From contig NZ_LUUG01000049.1 in assembly GCF_001644035.1 (NCBI RefSeq), positions 182,036 to 246,035 on the forward strand: a stretch of DNA of 64,000 nucleotides. The letters are read 5' to 3'. Below are positions 1 through 8,552 of this stretch, piece after piece. How positions within the stretch are numbered: the first letter of the stretch is position 1; the number at the start of each line of letters is the position of its first letter. This DNA is from Methylomonas methanica. GTDB taxonomy: Bacteria; Pseudomonadota; Gammaproteobacteria; Methylococcales; Methylomonadaceae. The notes beneath the pieces are model-generated. The model was not told where the DNA came from, did no database searches, and worked only from the letters and a program-made list of their open reading frames with translations. The position numbers and the translations under genes were made by a program.

Positions 1-2
1 TC

Positions 3-185
3 GCCATTACCAAAGTTGTCTTCGGATGGATCGCTCAAAAAAAACCAGCCGTGATTTTTTCTGTATTGGCACCGATCATTATTTTACTGGTCAACTTGTT
101 TGCGAAAGGAATTAATGGCATTAGCCAGCAAGATGACTTTATGCCCTATAGCTACCAGCTCGTAGCAAAGAAGCGATTTCAATAA
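3..185 (+). CDS. C-terminal end of a membrane protein, cut by the window edge
   Basis: An open frame enters from the window edge in frame 3 and ends at TAA 183-185, giving 60 residues with no start inside. A hydrophobic run of about 20 residues (around residues 16-34) is followed by a polar tail. It sits directly before the iscR promoter, so it is the 3' end of an upstream gene on the same strand. The family is not recognisable from this piece. Confidence 0.45.
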   Translation, partial: AITKVVFGWIAQKKPAVIFSVLAPIIILLVNLFAKGINGISQQDDFMPYSYQLVAKKRFQ

Positions 186-230
186 CGGCGTATTTACCAA
201 GGTGGAATGCGAGAGCTTAGACAGCTGTAA

Positions 231-263
231 ATACTTGACCAAATTACTGGGTTTATTTATAGT
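231..263 (+). promoter_or_regulatory. isc promoter with IscR type 1-like site
   Basis: TTGACC (235-240), a 17-base spacer and TATAGT (258-263) form a near-consensus sigma-70 promoter 36 bases before iscR. The stretch 231-255 (begins ATACTTGACC) agrees with the published type 1 IscR motif at about 19 of 25 positions and overlaps the -35 box as in E. coli iscR. Binding of [2Fe-2S]-IscR here would give autorepression. The motif was recalled, not computed. Confidence 0.65.
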
Positions 264-298
264 CAGCATTATTTTCATTAGTTTGTAAGGGGTTTGAG

Positions 299-784
299 AT
301 GCGGCTTACCACAAAAGGGCGTTACGCGGTCACCGCGATGCTGGATTTGGCTTTTCACAGTCAATCCAACCCGGTAACTTTGACTGACATTGCGACACGG
401 CAAACCATTTCCTTGTCTTATCTTGAACAATTGTTTGCTCGTTTGCGCAAGGCCGGCATGGTGAAAGGCGTCCGAGGACCTGGTGGCGGTTATACGCTCA
501 GCCGTAGCGCCCGAGATATTAATATTGCCGACATTATCGAAGCAGTCGACGAGCCGGTCGATTCCACCAAATGCGGTGGCAAAGCTAATTGCCATAACGA
601 TGAACCTTGTCTGACGCATGATTTGTGGATGGGCTTGAGCGAGCAAATTCGCGCGTACTTAAAAGAAATTAGTCTTGGACAATTGCTGGAACGCGATTTT
701 GTCAGTGACGTGGCCAAAAGACAGAGTAAACATGTGGAGCATGTCATCGAAATGCAACCCCGGCAGGAAAAACGCATCGCTTAA
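299..784 (+). CDS. iscR: Fe-S cluster regulator IscR
   Basis: Rrf2-family winged-helix regulator that senses Fe-S supply by binding a [2Fe-2S] cluster. The 161-residue product has the helix-turn-helix in the first 60 residues, then GPGGGY at 61-65. The cluster ligands C92, C98, C104 and H107 fall at the E. coli IscR numbers. It is the first gene of a short isc operon: its TAA overlaps the ATG of the next gene. Regulation is probably by its own product at the promoter upstream. Family and role are secure. Confidence 0.95.
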   Translation: MRLTTKGRYAVTAMLDLAFHSQSNPVTLTDIATRQTISLSYLEQLFARLRKAGMVKGVRGPGGGYTLSRSARDINIADIIEAVDEPVDSTKCGGKANCHNDEPCLTHDLWMGLSEQIRAYLKEISLGQLLERDFVSDVAKRQSKHVEHVIEMQPRQEKRIA

Positions 785-1887
785 TGATCTATCTGGATCA
801 TAACGCCACCACCCGCTGCGATGAGCGGGTGGTGGAAGCAATGATGCCGTATTTGCATGGCATGTACGGCAATCCATCCAGTCTGTATAAGCTGGGCCGC
901 ATAGCCCGCAGCGCCATCGATACCGCCAGGGAGCAAATCTCAGGACTAATTGATGCGCCGGGAGCGCAGATAGTGTTTACCAGCGGCGGCACTGAAGCTA
1001 ATGCTTTGGCGCTAGCCAACGCCCGGAGCTTGGGGCTGGCAATTTCGGCTATCGAACATCCCTCTATTTTCGAGAACGCCGCGCACTACCGGCAGTGTTT
1101 TCGCGATTTGCAAACGCTTGAGGTAGATAGCACCGGAAGTGTGCCATTACTCGCGTTGGATAAAGCAAATTGGCAAGCCGGCGACATGGCATCGGTGATG
1201 TTGGCGAACAATGAAACCGGCGTCGTTCAGGACGTTGCGGGCATCGCCGAACGATTGGCTGAGCGCGGTGTCAACCTGCATACCGATGCAGTCCAGGCCT
1301 TGGGTAAAATACCATTTTCGCTCAGAGAACTGGGCGTTAAATTGATGAGTTTATCCAGTCACAAAATATACGGACCAAAAGGCTGCGGTGCGTTGGTAGT
1401 CGCGGAAGATTTTGTTTTAAAGCCCTGGCTGCGCGGGGGCGATCAGGAGCATGGCTCACGGGCCGGTACGGAAAATGTGGCGGCGATAGTGGGTTTTGGC
1501 AAAGCGGCCGAATTGGCTAAGATGGAATTAGGCTTAAGGGAAGCTCGCATGCTGGCGCTGAGAATGCGCTTGGAGCAGGCCCTACGCTCAATTCCAGGCT
1601 TGGTGATCTTTGCTGAACAAGTCAAAAGACTGCCGAATACCGTGCAGTTTGGTATTCCCGGCATTAGCGGCGAAATGCTGTTAATGCAGTTGGATCAGCG
1701 AAATGTCGCGGTTTCCAGCGGCTCGGCCTGTTCCGCGTCTTCAGGCGAAATCAGCCCGGTGTTAACAGCCATGGGTGTGGAAGCTTCTTTGGCCCGGTCA
1801 GCCATCCGCGTCAGCTTGGGTAAAGATAATAACGAAACCGAAGTCGATCAATTCGTCGATGTCTTAAAAGCATCGATAGCAAATTAG
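784..1887 (+). CDS. iscS: Cysteine desulfurase, NifS/IscS type
   Basis: PLP enzyme that takes sulfur from cysteine as an enzyme-bound persulfide for Fe-S assembly. Visible residues: H92, D168 and Q171 around PLP, Schiff-base K194 in SSHKIYGPKG, and persulfide C316 in SSGSACSASSGE, typical of group I desulfurases. At 367 residues it is shorter than E. coli IscS (404), mainly at the C-terminus, and nearer to NifS/IscS2 forms. Start ATG overlaps the iscR stop. No iscU, hscAB or fdx follows, so this may be a secondary copy and the scaffold must lie elsewhere. Confidence 0.92.
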   Translation: MIYLDHNATTRCDERVVEAMMPYLHGMYGNPSSLYKLGRIARSAIDTAREQISGLIDAPGAQIVFTSGGTEANALALANARSLGLAISAIEHPSIFENAAHYRQCFRDLQTLEVDSTGSVPLLALDKANWQAGDMASVMLANNETGVVQDVAGIAERLAERGVNLHTDAVQALGKIPFSLRELGVKLMSLSSHKIYGPKGCGALVVAEDFVLKPWLRGGDQEHGSRAGTENVAAIVGFGKAAELAKMELGLREARMLALRMRLEQALRSIPGLVIFAEQVKRLPNTVQFGIPGISGEMLLMQLDQRNVAVSSGSACSASSGEISPVLTAMGVEASLARSAIRVSLGKDNNETEVDQFVDVLKASIAN

Positions 1888-1902
1888 TTAGGAGAATTAG
1901 CA

Positions 1903-2226
1903 ATGGCTATTACCGTTACCGAAAGTGCCGCCAGGCAAATCCAAAAACAGTTACAAAAGCGCGGAACAGGCTTAGGTTTGAGATTGGGCGTTAAAACCTC
2001 GGGATGCTCAGGGTATGCTTATGTATTGGATTATGCCGATCAAGCCGAAGCCGATGAGGTAGTGTTCGACCAATACGATGTAAAAGTGCTGGTGAAACAG
2101 GCTGATCTGGATAAATTGAGCGGCATTGAGCTGGATTATGCCAAGGAAGGATTTAACGAGGCCTTTAAATTCAATAACCCCAATGTAAAAGGCACCTGCG
2201 GTTGCGGGGAGAGTTTTTCGGTTTAG
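1903..2226 (+). CDS. iscA: A-type Fe-S carrier IscA
   Basis: HesB/IscA-family carrier that passes Fe-S clusters to target proteins. The 107-residue length is typical and the three conserved cysteines are C35 (SGCSGY) and C99/C101 (GTCGCGESF). It lies 15 bases after iscS with a clear Shine-Dalgarno (TTAGGAGAATTAGCA), so it closes the iscR-iscS-iscA operon. A hairpin follows. Confidence 0.93.
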   Translation: MAITVTESAARQIQKQLQKRGTGLGLRLGVKTSGCSGYAYVLDYADQAEADEVVFDQYDVKVLVKQADLDKLSGIELDYAKEGFNEAFKFNNPNVKGTCGCGESFSV

Positions 2227-2235
2227 CGTATAGAA

Positions 2236-2268
2236 ACGCCGGCTTTCCTATCTGGATAAAGCCGGCGT
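2236..2268. terminator. Convergent hairpin between iscA and the HvfA-like gene
   Basis: Perfect 11-base arms ACGCCGGCTTT (2236-2246) and AAAGCCGGCGT (2258-2268) around an 11-base loop. It lies between two convergent genes. No long T run follows on either strand, so it may work as a shared weak terminator. Confidence 0.55.
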
Positions 2269-2277
2269 CGTCGGCGC

Positions 2278-2622
2278 TTATTTCATATTAGCGCCGCAGT
2301 TTCCTTCCATTTTTTTGCCGTCAGCGGCTTTGTCGGCGGCTGGAGCAGCCGGTTTGTTACCAGCGCACTTGCCTTCGGTAGCGGCTTTGCTATCAGTGCT
2401 TTTTTTCATCATAGCAGCGCCGCATTTCCCTTCCCCGCAAGAACCGTCTTTCATTTTATCGGCACCCGCTTCTGGTTTGGCTTCGGCTGTCAGCATATAA
2501 CCTGAGCTCAACTCAGACAATGCAAATGGATTGCTATCAGCTTGGGCAATATTGCCGGCCAGCGTTGGCAACAGGGATGCGCCGATTGCAATGGCAAATG
2601 GGGTTTTGTTAATTTTCTTCAT
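2278..2622 (-). CDS. HvfA-like cysteine-motif exported peptide (probable MNIO-modified precursor)
   Basis: A 114-residue product with an N-terminal signal region (cleavage near AQA/D29), then NPFALSELSSGYM (residues 31-43), the hallmark of HvfA/bufferin-type low-complexity peptides. The tail is Ala/Lys/Gly-rich and holds four cysteines in repeats: DGSC-GEGKCG (C62, C67), EGKCA (C86) and EGNCG (C109). In this family EGKCG cysteines are modified by a DUF692 (MNIO) enzyme with a partner protein and the product handles copper or other metals. Neither partner is adjacent. Start chosen on CAGGAGA upstream. Family call is good; the modification is inferred. Confidence 0.75.
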   Translation of the reverse strand: MKKINKTPFAIAIGASLLPTLAGNIAQADSNPFALSELSSGYMLTAEAKPEAGADKMKDGSCGEGKCGAAMMKKSTDSKAATEGKCAGNKPAAPAADKAADGKKMEGNCGANMK

Positions 2623-2820
2623 ACTATCTCCTGTGGAAAAAACGAATTGTTCTAATAAATGGTTTGCAACCAGAACCCTGCATTTTCGGCAATGGGCCTG
2701 TCGCTAATATCACAAAAAAGCCTTGCAAAGTAAAGGCGGGAAGATTCTGTCAATCGGCAGTATACTTGCGCCCGAAACGTCAATTTTCCGCAACCTGCCG
2801 ATGCGATAACCACTGTAGCC

Positions 2821-3348
2821 ATGACTTCAACAACAACCATATTCCAACTGGGGGCCGAGGTATTGCGGCGGCAGGCGCAGCCTGTTGACGACTTTGCCTG
2901 CCCGGAGTTCCATAAACTGATTGAAACCATGCACGAGACTATGCTGGAGGCCAATGGTGTCGGCATAGCCTCCCCGCAATTGGGCGCTTCCTGGCAAATT
3001 TTGATCATCGCTTCCCGGCCGACAGCCCGTTATCCGCATGCCCCGGACATGTCGCCGATTCTGATGGTAAATCCAAGTTTCGAAATTGTTGACAGCACTT
3101 TACATAAAGATTGGGAAGGCTGTTTAAGCGTACCGGGTATCCGGGCGCTTGTGCCGCGTTACCAGGCTATCCAAGTGCAATATCAAGATCAGCAAGGCGA
3201 AATCTGCCGCTTAGATTTGCAGGATTTTCCGGCCCGAGTATTCCAACACGAGTTCGATCATTTATTGGGATTGGTGTATCTGGATAGGGTTGAAAATAAC
3301 CAAGATATTATCTCCGAAACCGAGTTTTTCAAACGCATCGCCGCATAG
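2821..3348 (+). CDS. def: Peptide deformylase
   Basis: Metalloenzyme that removes the N-formyl group from nascent proteins. All three family motifs are present: GVGIASPQLG (46-55, with Ser in place of the usual Ala), EGCLSVPG (99-106, metal ligand C101) and HEFDH (143-147). Length 175 is normal. It is not next to fmt as the usual def copy is, so it could be a second deformylase. It runs with the two quinoprotein-associated genes downstream (11-base gap). Confidence 0.93.
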   Translation: MTSTTTIFQLGAEVLRRQAQPVDDFACPEFHKLIETMHETMLEANGVGIASPQLGASWQILIIASRPTARYPHAPDMSPILMVNPSFEIVDSTLHKDWEGCLSVPGIRALVPRYQAIQVQYQDQQGEICRLDLQDFPARVFQHEFDHLLGLVYLDRVENNQDIISETEFFKRIAA

Positions 3349-3359
3349 GAGTCGCCTGA

Positions 3360-4274
3360 ATGAAGTTTGTGTTGTTGTTAATGGGCCTATTGACCAGTTA
3401 CAGCAGTATGGCTTTGCCGCCGCTGTCTTTCAGTCAAGTGGCGCCGGGCATCTATCTGCATACCTCCGCACATCATTGGCCGGATCGGGACAATCACGGC
3501 GAGATTGCCAATATCGGCTTTATTGTCGGCGAGCGCTGCGTGGCTGTGATCGATAGCGGCGGTAGTCCGCAGCAGGGAGTCGCATTGCGAAATACCATCA
3601 AGCAGGTGACCGCTAAACCGGTTTGTTATGTGATCAATACCCATGTGCATCCCGACCATATCTACGGCAATATTGCTTTCAAGGAACCAGGCGTGCAGTT
3701 TGTCGGCCATCATAAGCTGGCGCGCGCGATGGCCACGCGCGGCGACCATTACCTCGGACGCGCTGCGGAATTGCTGGATATTCAGGTCAATCAAGACAAT
3801 ATTATTCCGCCCGATATAGAAGTGAACGACACCATGACTTTGAACCTGGGTAATCGCGAACTGCTGCTGACAGCGCATCCGAGCACGCACACCGATAACG
3901 ATTTGAGCGTTTACGACAAAGCTACCGAGACTATCTGGCTAGCCGATCTGTTGTTTTTAGAGCATATTCCGGTGATAGACGGCAGCATCAAAGGCTGGTT
4001 GGGCGAGATGGGGCGCTTGGAGAAAAATCACTACAAATTAGTCGTGCCCGGCCACGGTCATTTGGTAAAAGATTGGCCGGCAAGTCTGCAACCGCAAAAA
4101 GCCTATTTGACTGGCTTGGCAACCGAAGTTAGGGCAATGATTAAGCAAGGTAAAACCTTGGAGCAAGCGTTGAATAGCGTCGGCTTGCCGGCCAAAAAAA
4201 ATTGGCAATTATTTGAACAATTCCACCGCAAAAACGTCACCATCGCGTTTGCCGAGCTGGAATGGGAAGATTAA
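3360..4274 (+). CDS. Quinoprotein relay system zinc metallohydrolase 2
   Basis: Exported metallo-beta-lactamase-fold protein of 304 residues with a signal peptide (about residues 1-18) and the zinc motif H95-x-H97-x-D99-H100. It resembles the SoxH-like hydrolases that accompany PQQ-dependent dehydrogenases; the next gene is the matching SoxYZ-like carrier. In a methanotroph this points to methanol dehydrogenase-linked periplasmic chemistry, though the reaction is unknown. Shine-Dalgarno AGGAG precedes the ATG. Confidence 0.8.
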   Translation: MKFVLLLMGLLTSYSSMALPPLSFSQVAPGIYLHTSAHHWPDRDNHGEIANIGFIVGERCVAVIDSGGSPQQGVALRNTIKQVTAKPVCYVINTHVHPDHIYGNIAFKEPGVQFVGHHKLARAMATRGDHYLGRAAELLDIQVNQDNIIPPDIEVNDTMTLNLGNRELLLTAHPSTHTDNDLSVYDKATETIWLADLLFLEHIPVIDGSIKGWLGEMGRLEKNHYKLVVPGHGHLVKDWPASLQPQKAYLTGLATEVRAMIKQGKTLEQALNSVGLPAKKNWQLFEQFHRKNVTIAFAELEWED

Positions 4275-4292
4275 ACAGAGGAGAGTAAAAGC

Positions 4293-5126
4293 ATGCAAAA
4301 AACTTACAACGTTATTTATCTGTTGGCTTTAATGATTTTGCCCGCGACCGCTGCCGCGGAAGGCGATGACATTACCTGGAACACGGTTTTGAAAAGCCAG
4401 TTTTTCGCCGGTAAAAATATCGAGGAATCCAATGCCGTTATCGAATTGGATGCCCCTTATCGGGCCGAAGATCCGGCGATTGTGCCGGTTAAAGTCACCA
4501 GCAAGTTTCCGCAAAGCAAAGATAAATACATCAAAAAAATCTGGCTGTTTGTCGATAAAAACCCGTTTCCGTTTGTCGGCGAATTCGAGTTCTTTCCAGA
4601 GAGCGGCAAAGCCGACTTGGCTTTGCGCGTGCGCGTCAATACCTATAGCGACATTCGTGCGGTGGCCGAAACCAATGACGGCAAGTTCAGCATGACCAAA
4701 AAATTCGTGAAAGCCAGCGGCGGCTGCTCGGCACCGATCGGCGCGGACTTGGATGAAGCCATGAAGCGGCTGGGCAAGGTTAAGTTTCGGCTCGACGACG
4801 GTGTGCAAAGCGGTCAACCCGCCTTGACGCAATTGATGATCAGCCACCCCAACCTCACGGGTATGCAGATGGATCAAATGACCCGATTCATCAGAAAATC
4901 GCATTTCATCGATCAACTGAAAGTGACGTTTAACGGCAAGCCCGTACTCAACGCGAAGATCGATATTGCGATCAGCGCCGACCCGAATTTCCGCTTCTAC
5001 TTTGTACCGGAAAAGGCCGGCGAGTTAAAAGCCGAATTTACCGATGTGTCCTGCGAATCGCCCACCAGCCGGAATGTTTGCAGCAAGGGCGGCAGCTACT
5101 CGCAAAGTTATACGGTAAGTCCTTAA
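4293..5126 (+). CDS. Quinoprotein dehydrogenase-associated SoxYZ-like carrier
   Basis: Periplasmic 277-residue protein with signal peptide (about 1-22). The N-terminal half resembles SoxY and ends in the cysteine motif SGGCSAPIG (C145); the C-terminal half resembles SoxZ (LISHPNLTG, then an Ig-like domain). SoxYZ carries substrates on a cysteine, so this fused carrier probably presents a covalently held group to the hydrolase encoded just before it. Strong GAGGAG site; 18-base gap from the hydrolase gene. The cargo is not known. Confidence 0.82.
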   Translation: MQKTYNVIYLLALMILPATAAAEGDDITWNTVLKSQFFAGKNIEESNAVIELDAPYRAEDPAIVPVKVTSKFPQSKDKYIKKIWLFVDKNPFPFVGEFEFFPESGKADLALRVRVNTYSDIRAVAETNDGKFSMTKKFVKASGGCSAPIGADLDEAMKRLGKVKFRLDDGVQSGQPALTQLMISHPNLTGMQMDQMTRFIRKSHFIDQLKVTFNGKPVLNAKIDIAISADPNFRFYFVPEKAGELKAEFTDVSCESPTSRNVCSKGGSYSQSYTVSP

Positions 5127-5464
5127 TGGCTAGTCCGCCAATCAGAGGCATACTGTTGACATTAGGCCTGCTGGCGTTTGCCGGGGATGCATTCGCGCTA
5201 CGCTGCGGGCATAAGCTGGTCCAAGTTGGCGACTATAAATCCGAGGTCTTGGAAAAATGCGGGGAGCCGGATTCCGTCGAACAGCGCAGAGCGATCCGTG
5301 GCAGCCGCTTGCGGCATCCCTATGGCGCATTGGAGATAGATCAGTTTGAAGAAGTACTGATAGAAGAATGGATTTACAATTTCGGGCCACGCAAGTTTCA
5401 GCAGCTATTGGAATTTGAAGACGGCGAGCTGAAAAAAATCCGCAATTTAAGTTACGGATACTAA
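5126..5464 (+). CDS. DUF2845 exported protein
   Basis: A 112-residue exported protein whose ATG overlaps the stop of the SoxYZ-like gene (TAATG), so translation is probably coupled. Signal peptide to about residue 25, then ALRCGHKLVQVGD and EKCGEPD, the pattern of DUF2845 proteins. No enzymatic residues stand out. A longer reading starting at 5078 is possible but would overlap the upstream gene by 49 bases. Confidence 0.75.
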   Translation: MASPPIRGILLTLGLLAFAGDAFALRCGHKLVQVGDYKSEVLEKCGEPDSVEQRRAIRGSRLRHPYGALEIDQFEEVLIEEWIYNFGPRKFQQLLEFEDGELKKIRNLSYGY

Positions 5465-5496
5465 ACGGACAGGCTTTTAATCCAAATTCAACCGCT

Positions 5497-5521
5497 AAAA
5501 AAAGCCCGCCGAAACGGCGGG
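5497..5521 (-). terminator. Rho-independent terminator of the EAL gene
   Basis: On the minus strand CCCGCCG (5521-5515) pairs with CGGCGGG (5511-5505), followed by a run of T (complement of A 5497-5503). It lies about 80 bases after the stop of the EAL gene. Confidence 0.75.
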
Positions 5522-5599
5522 GTTAGCAGGATTGCCACAGGAGAGCACATCTCACCGAGTCATCGGTAAATCATCAAATTATCTTACAGTCATCGCATG

Positions 5600-6502
5600 T
5601 CACATACCATGCTGGGCCGGGACGCTGAAACTACCAAAATGCTGCGGCGCACCGGGCATTAAAGGATTGTCTTGTACCACCGCACTGGGTTTTTGCCAGT
5701 GTCCGGCCGCCGCCGGCCGTCCCAGGAAATAACCTTGCAGCAATTTGCCGCCGGCATCCAAGGCAATATCCAGTTGCACTTCGTTTTCGATGCCTTCGAT
5801 AATCGCTTGCGCGCCCAAGGCCTGGATAATTTCGATTAATTTCGGCAGTACTCGGCGGATTTTGGCGTCGGTTTGCGCCTGATGGATGATGCTTAAATCC
5901 AGCTTCACAAAGCTGGGCGATAAACGCCACAAGCGGTCCAGATTGGAATGCCGGCTACCGAAATTATCGATAGCCACCTGAAAGCCGCGATCACGATAAT
6001 TGTCCACCGCTTCGAGCAACTGTTGATCGGCTTCCACTGCGTTTTCCATAATCTCGAGCACGACGTTTGTGGTCGGCACCGAATGCAGATGCAGAATGTG
6101 TTCGAACACCTTGCCATGCGTATTCACGCTAACCAGCAATTTGGGGTGTACGTTTAAAAACAGCAAGCCCTTTTCCGCCGGCAGATTCAGATAGTTAAGC
6201 ATGTGCAGGGTTCTAGCCACCCTATCCAGCTTCACCAGCTTGCCCTGGTTATCCGCCCAACTAAACGCAAAGTCCGGACTCACGGCTTCCAAGCCGGTGG
6301 ACGTGCGCAGCAAGGCTTCGTAGCCCAGCAGTCCCTGGGATTTTCCGGCATCGAATACCGGTTGAAACTCGCTGCGCAATTTCAGGCCGATAAACCGGCT
6401 CAAAACTTCCTGTTGCTGGATTTCCAGTTTGAACTCGTCCAGATCCAGATACAAAGCCCGTTCCAGATCGTCACGGAGCAATTCGATGGTATTTTCCACC
6501 AT
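5600..6502 (-). CDS. EAL-domain protein (c-di-GMP phosphodiesterase-like)
   Basis: A 300-residue protein that is almost only an EAL domain (from about residue 40), with no signal sensor domain visible. Catalytic positions seen: E62 (EAL), N117, E150, D179, K200, E236 and Q256. The usual Asp-Asp pair reads D179-N180 (IDNFGS), so the second metal-binding Asp is lost and activity may be weak or absent. Start at 6502 is chosen because GAGGAGGG stands before it; an earlier ATG would overlap the upstream gene. Probably cotranscribed with the sulfate-binding protein (28-base gap). Confidence 0.88.
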   Translation of the reverse strand: MVENTIELLRDDLERALYLDLDEFKLEIQQQEVLSRFIGLKLRSEFQPVFDAGKSQGLLGYEALLRTSTGLEAVSPDFAFSWADNQGKLVKLDRVARTLHMLNYLNLPAEKGLLFLNVHPKLLVSVNTHGKVFEHILHLHSVPTTNVVLEIMENAVEADQQLLEAVDNYRDRGFQVAIDNFGSRHSNLDRLWRLSPSFVKLDLSIIHQAQTDAKIRRVLPKLIEIIQALGAQAIIEGIENEVQLDIALDAGGKLLQGYFLGRPAAAGHWQKPSAVVQDNPLMPGAPQHFGSFSVPAQHGM

Positions 6503-6530
6503 GGCTACACCCTCCTCTGCCCAAGCGCTC

Positions 6531-7529
6531 TCAGCGCCCATAAATCTTGTCGAACACGCCGTTATCGTCGAAGTGTTGTTTTTGTATCGCACTCCAGCCG
6601 CCTAGTTGCGCGACGCTGACCAACTCCAAATTGGGGAATTGTTTGGCGTACTTAGCCGCAATATCCTTGTCGGTCGGCCGGTAGAAGTTTTTGGCGATGA
6701 TCTCCTGGGCCTCTTTGGTGTAGAGATATTTCAGGTACTCGGTCGCCAGGTCTTGGGTGCCGTTCTTTTTCGCCACCGCTTCGATCACGGCCACCGGCGG
6801 CTCGGCCAGGATGCTGAACGGCGGGGTGACGACTTCGAATTTATCGGCGCCGAATTCCTTCAACACCAGATAGGCTTCGTTTTCCCAGGTAATCAGCACG
6901 TCGCCGATTTCCCGTTCGGCAAAGGTGGTGGTGGAGCCGCGCGCACCGGAGTCCAGTACCGGCACGTTTTTAAACAGCTTCTCCACGAAAGCCTTGGCGG
7001 CGTCCTTGCTGCCGTTTTTCTTTTCCGCGAACGCCCAAGCCGCTAGGTAGTTGTAGCGGGCGCCGCCGGAGGTTTTCGGGTTGGGGGTGACGACGGAGAC
7101 GCCGTCTTTGACCAAATCGTCCCAGTTTTTAATGGCTTTGGGGTTGCCCTTGCGCACCAGGAACACGATAGTCGAGGTATAAGGCAAGCTGTTGTTAGGC
7201 AATTTGCTTTGCCAGTCTTTTGGCAACAAGTTGGCTTTCTCGTGGATTTGATCGATGTCGCCGGACAGGGCCAAGGTCACCACATCGGCTTCCAGACCAT
7301 CGATCACGGCGCGGGTTTGTTTGCCGCCGCCACCATGCGATTGTTGGATGGTAACGTCTTCGCCGGTTTTGGTTTTCCAGTATTGGCTAAACAGTTGGTT
7401 ATATTCTTTATACAACTCGCGAGTCGGGTCGTAGGAGACGTTTAGCAGGGTGCGTTCGGCCAGCGCGTTGCCGCTGAGGGCCAAGGCGATTCCGAAGAGT
7501 AAAGGCTTTACTGATTTTGAGAATGTCAT
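6531..7529 (-). CDS. sbp: Sulfate ABC transporter substrate-binding protein
   Basis: Periplasmic type 2 binding protein of 332 residues with a signal peptide ending after GNALA (about residue 24). It carries the sulfate/thiosulfate family features [26 protein letters not shown] and [16 protein letters not shown]. It would deliver sulfate to a Cys-type ABC permease, but no cysTWA genes are nearby. Start at 7529 has AGGAGC in front. It is followed by an EAL gene on the same strand. Confidence 0.92.
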   Translation of the reverse strand: MTFSKSVKPLLFGIALALSGNALAERTLLNVSYDPTRELYKEYNQLFSQYWKTKTGEDVTIQQSHGGGGKQTRAVIDGLEADVVTLALSGDIDQIHEKANLLPKDWQSKLPNNSLPYTSTIVFLVRKGNPKAIKNWDDLVKDGVSVVTPNPKTSGGARYNYLAAWAFAEKKNGSKDAAKAFVEKLFKNVPVLDSGARGSTTTFAEREIGDVLITWENEAYLVLKEFGADKFEVVTPPFSILAEPPVAVIEAVAKKNGTQDLATEYLKYLYTKEAQEIIAKNFYRPTDKDIAAKYAKQFPNLELVSVAQLGGWSAIQKQHFDDNGVFDKIYGR

Positions 7530-7783
7530 GGGTGCTCCTGAAAATAGGTTATCGGTCTGTTTGCGGCAAGCTGGGCCTTGTTTGACCACGTTGCGTATGC
7601 TACGCAAAGCCAGTAACCAACAAAAACGATATATTTAGAATTAAATATCTGATATTAAGATATTAGATTCCAGATAGAGACCTAAGCAACGCATGGTCAG
7701 GTTTGCCGTAAACAAAGGCTTTCAGGGAAATTTCGGAACAGCAGCGAGTAAGGAGTTCGCTAGTTTTGGCGTGATACCAGATC

Positions 7784-7815
7784 ATAAAACAGCGGGAAAC
7801 CGAAGCTTCCCGCTG
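7784..7815 (-). terminator. Terminator after the PEP-CTERM-like gene
   Basis: Arms CAGCGGGAA (7790-7798) and TTCCCGCTG (7807-7815) with an 8-base loop; read on the minus strand the stem is followed by GTTTTATGAT, about 10 bases after the stop of the gene at 7824. Confidence 0.65.
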
Positions 7816-7823
7816 CTCCAAGA

Positions 7824-8552
7824 TCAAACCGCCGCGATCTTACGCCGCCCTACTGTCGCCAATCCGGCCAGCGCACTGCCGAATAACCAGACAGCACCGG
7901 GAACCGGCACTTGCGAGACGGTGATGGTATTGCCCGCCAGAGAAAAATTCAGGGTATCGGAGCTCAAGGTGAGCCGATAGTCGCCGTGATCGCGGGTTGG
8001 GAGCCCAGTCGGTAAGGTCAAGTTATCGTTAGTATTGATACCCGCGACAGCTTCACTGGTCGATAAGGTGTAATCGGCCACCAGATATAAATAATTGCCG
8101 GCCTGCAAGCTTACGTTAAACGCCGGATCGCGCAAGAAAATCGAACCGTCCGCCGAACCGTCGGTGTTAGTCAAAATAGGCTGATTACTGCTATCGGGGC
8201 AGTGATTGCCGTCGGAATCGTCGCAACGCGCCAACATATCGCCGGCATCCAGCAAGCCGTCATCGCGGTAGATATACGTATCCGGGTCCAGAAAAGTAAT
8301 TTCACCGTCGTTGTTCAGGTCGATTTCCTGGTAGCCGGCGGTGGATGTTTGCTTTTGAGTGGCCTCATAAGCCAACACATCGACTTTGAAAGTACCTCCA
8401 CTCAGCATATTGATTTTCCAAGTATCGTAAGTAGTGCCGCCGCTTACTTTATAAATGGTTCCTGACACTTCCAGAGTATTTGCTTGGGCCTCGGCAATGA
8501 GCGCACACCCCGCCAATCCAGCGATGCCGATTGATTTTATTAGTTTATTCAC
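7824..8552 (-). CDS. Exported protein with PEP-CTERM-like sorting signal
   Basis: A 242-residue protein with signal peptide (about 1-24), a beta-rich middle containing acidic DxDxD-like stretches (around residues 77-110), and a C-terminal VPVPGAVWLFGSALAGL segment followed by GRRK. That is the tripartite PEP-CTERM/exosortase pattern in the VPLPxAxWLF variant frequent in methanotrophs. The start is GTG at 8552, with AAAGG upstream. Probably a surface or exopolysaccharide-associated protein; the middle part is not recognised. Confidence 0.75.
   Translation of the reverse strand: MNKLIKSIGIAGLAGCALIAEAQANTLEVSGTIYKVSGGTTYDTWKINMLSGGTFKVDVLAYEATQKQTSTAGYQEIDLNNDGEITFLDPDTYIYRDDGLLDAGDMLARCDDSDGNHCPDSSNQPILTNTDGSADGSIFLRDPAFNVSLQAGNYLYLVADYTLSTSEAVAGINTNDNLTLPTGLPTRDHGDYRLTLSSDTLNFSLAGNTITVSQVPVPGAVWLFGSALAGLATVGRRKIAAV

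Noticed and set aside
2664..2888. Frame overlapping the def 5' end
   Set aside because: It runs through the intergenic region and into def in another frame with no family features.
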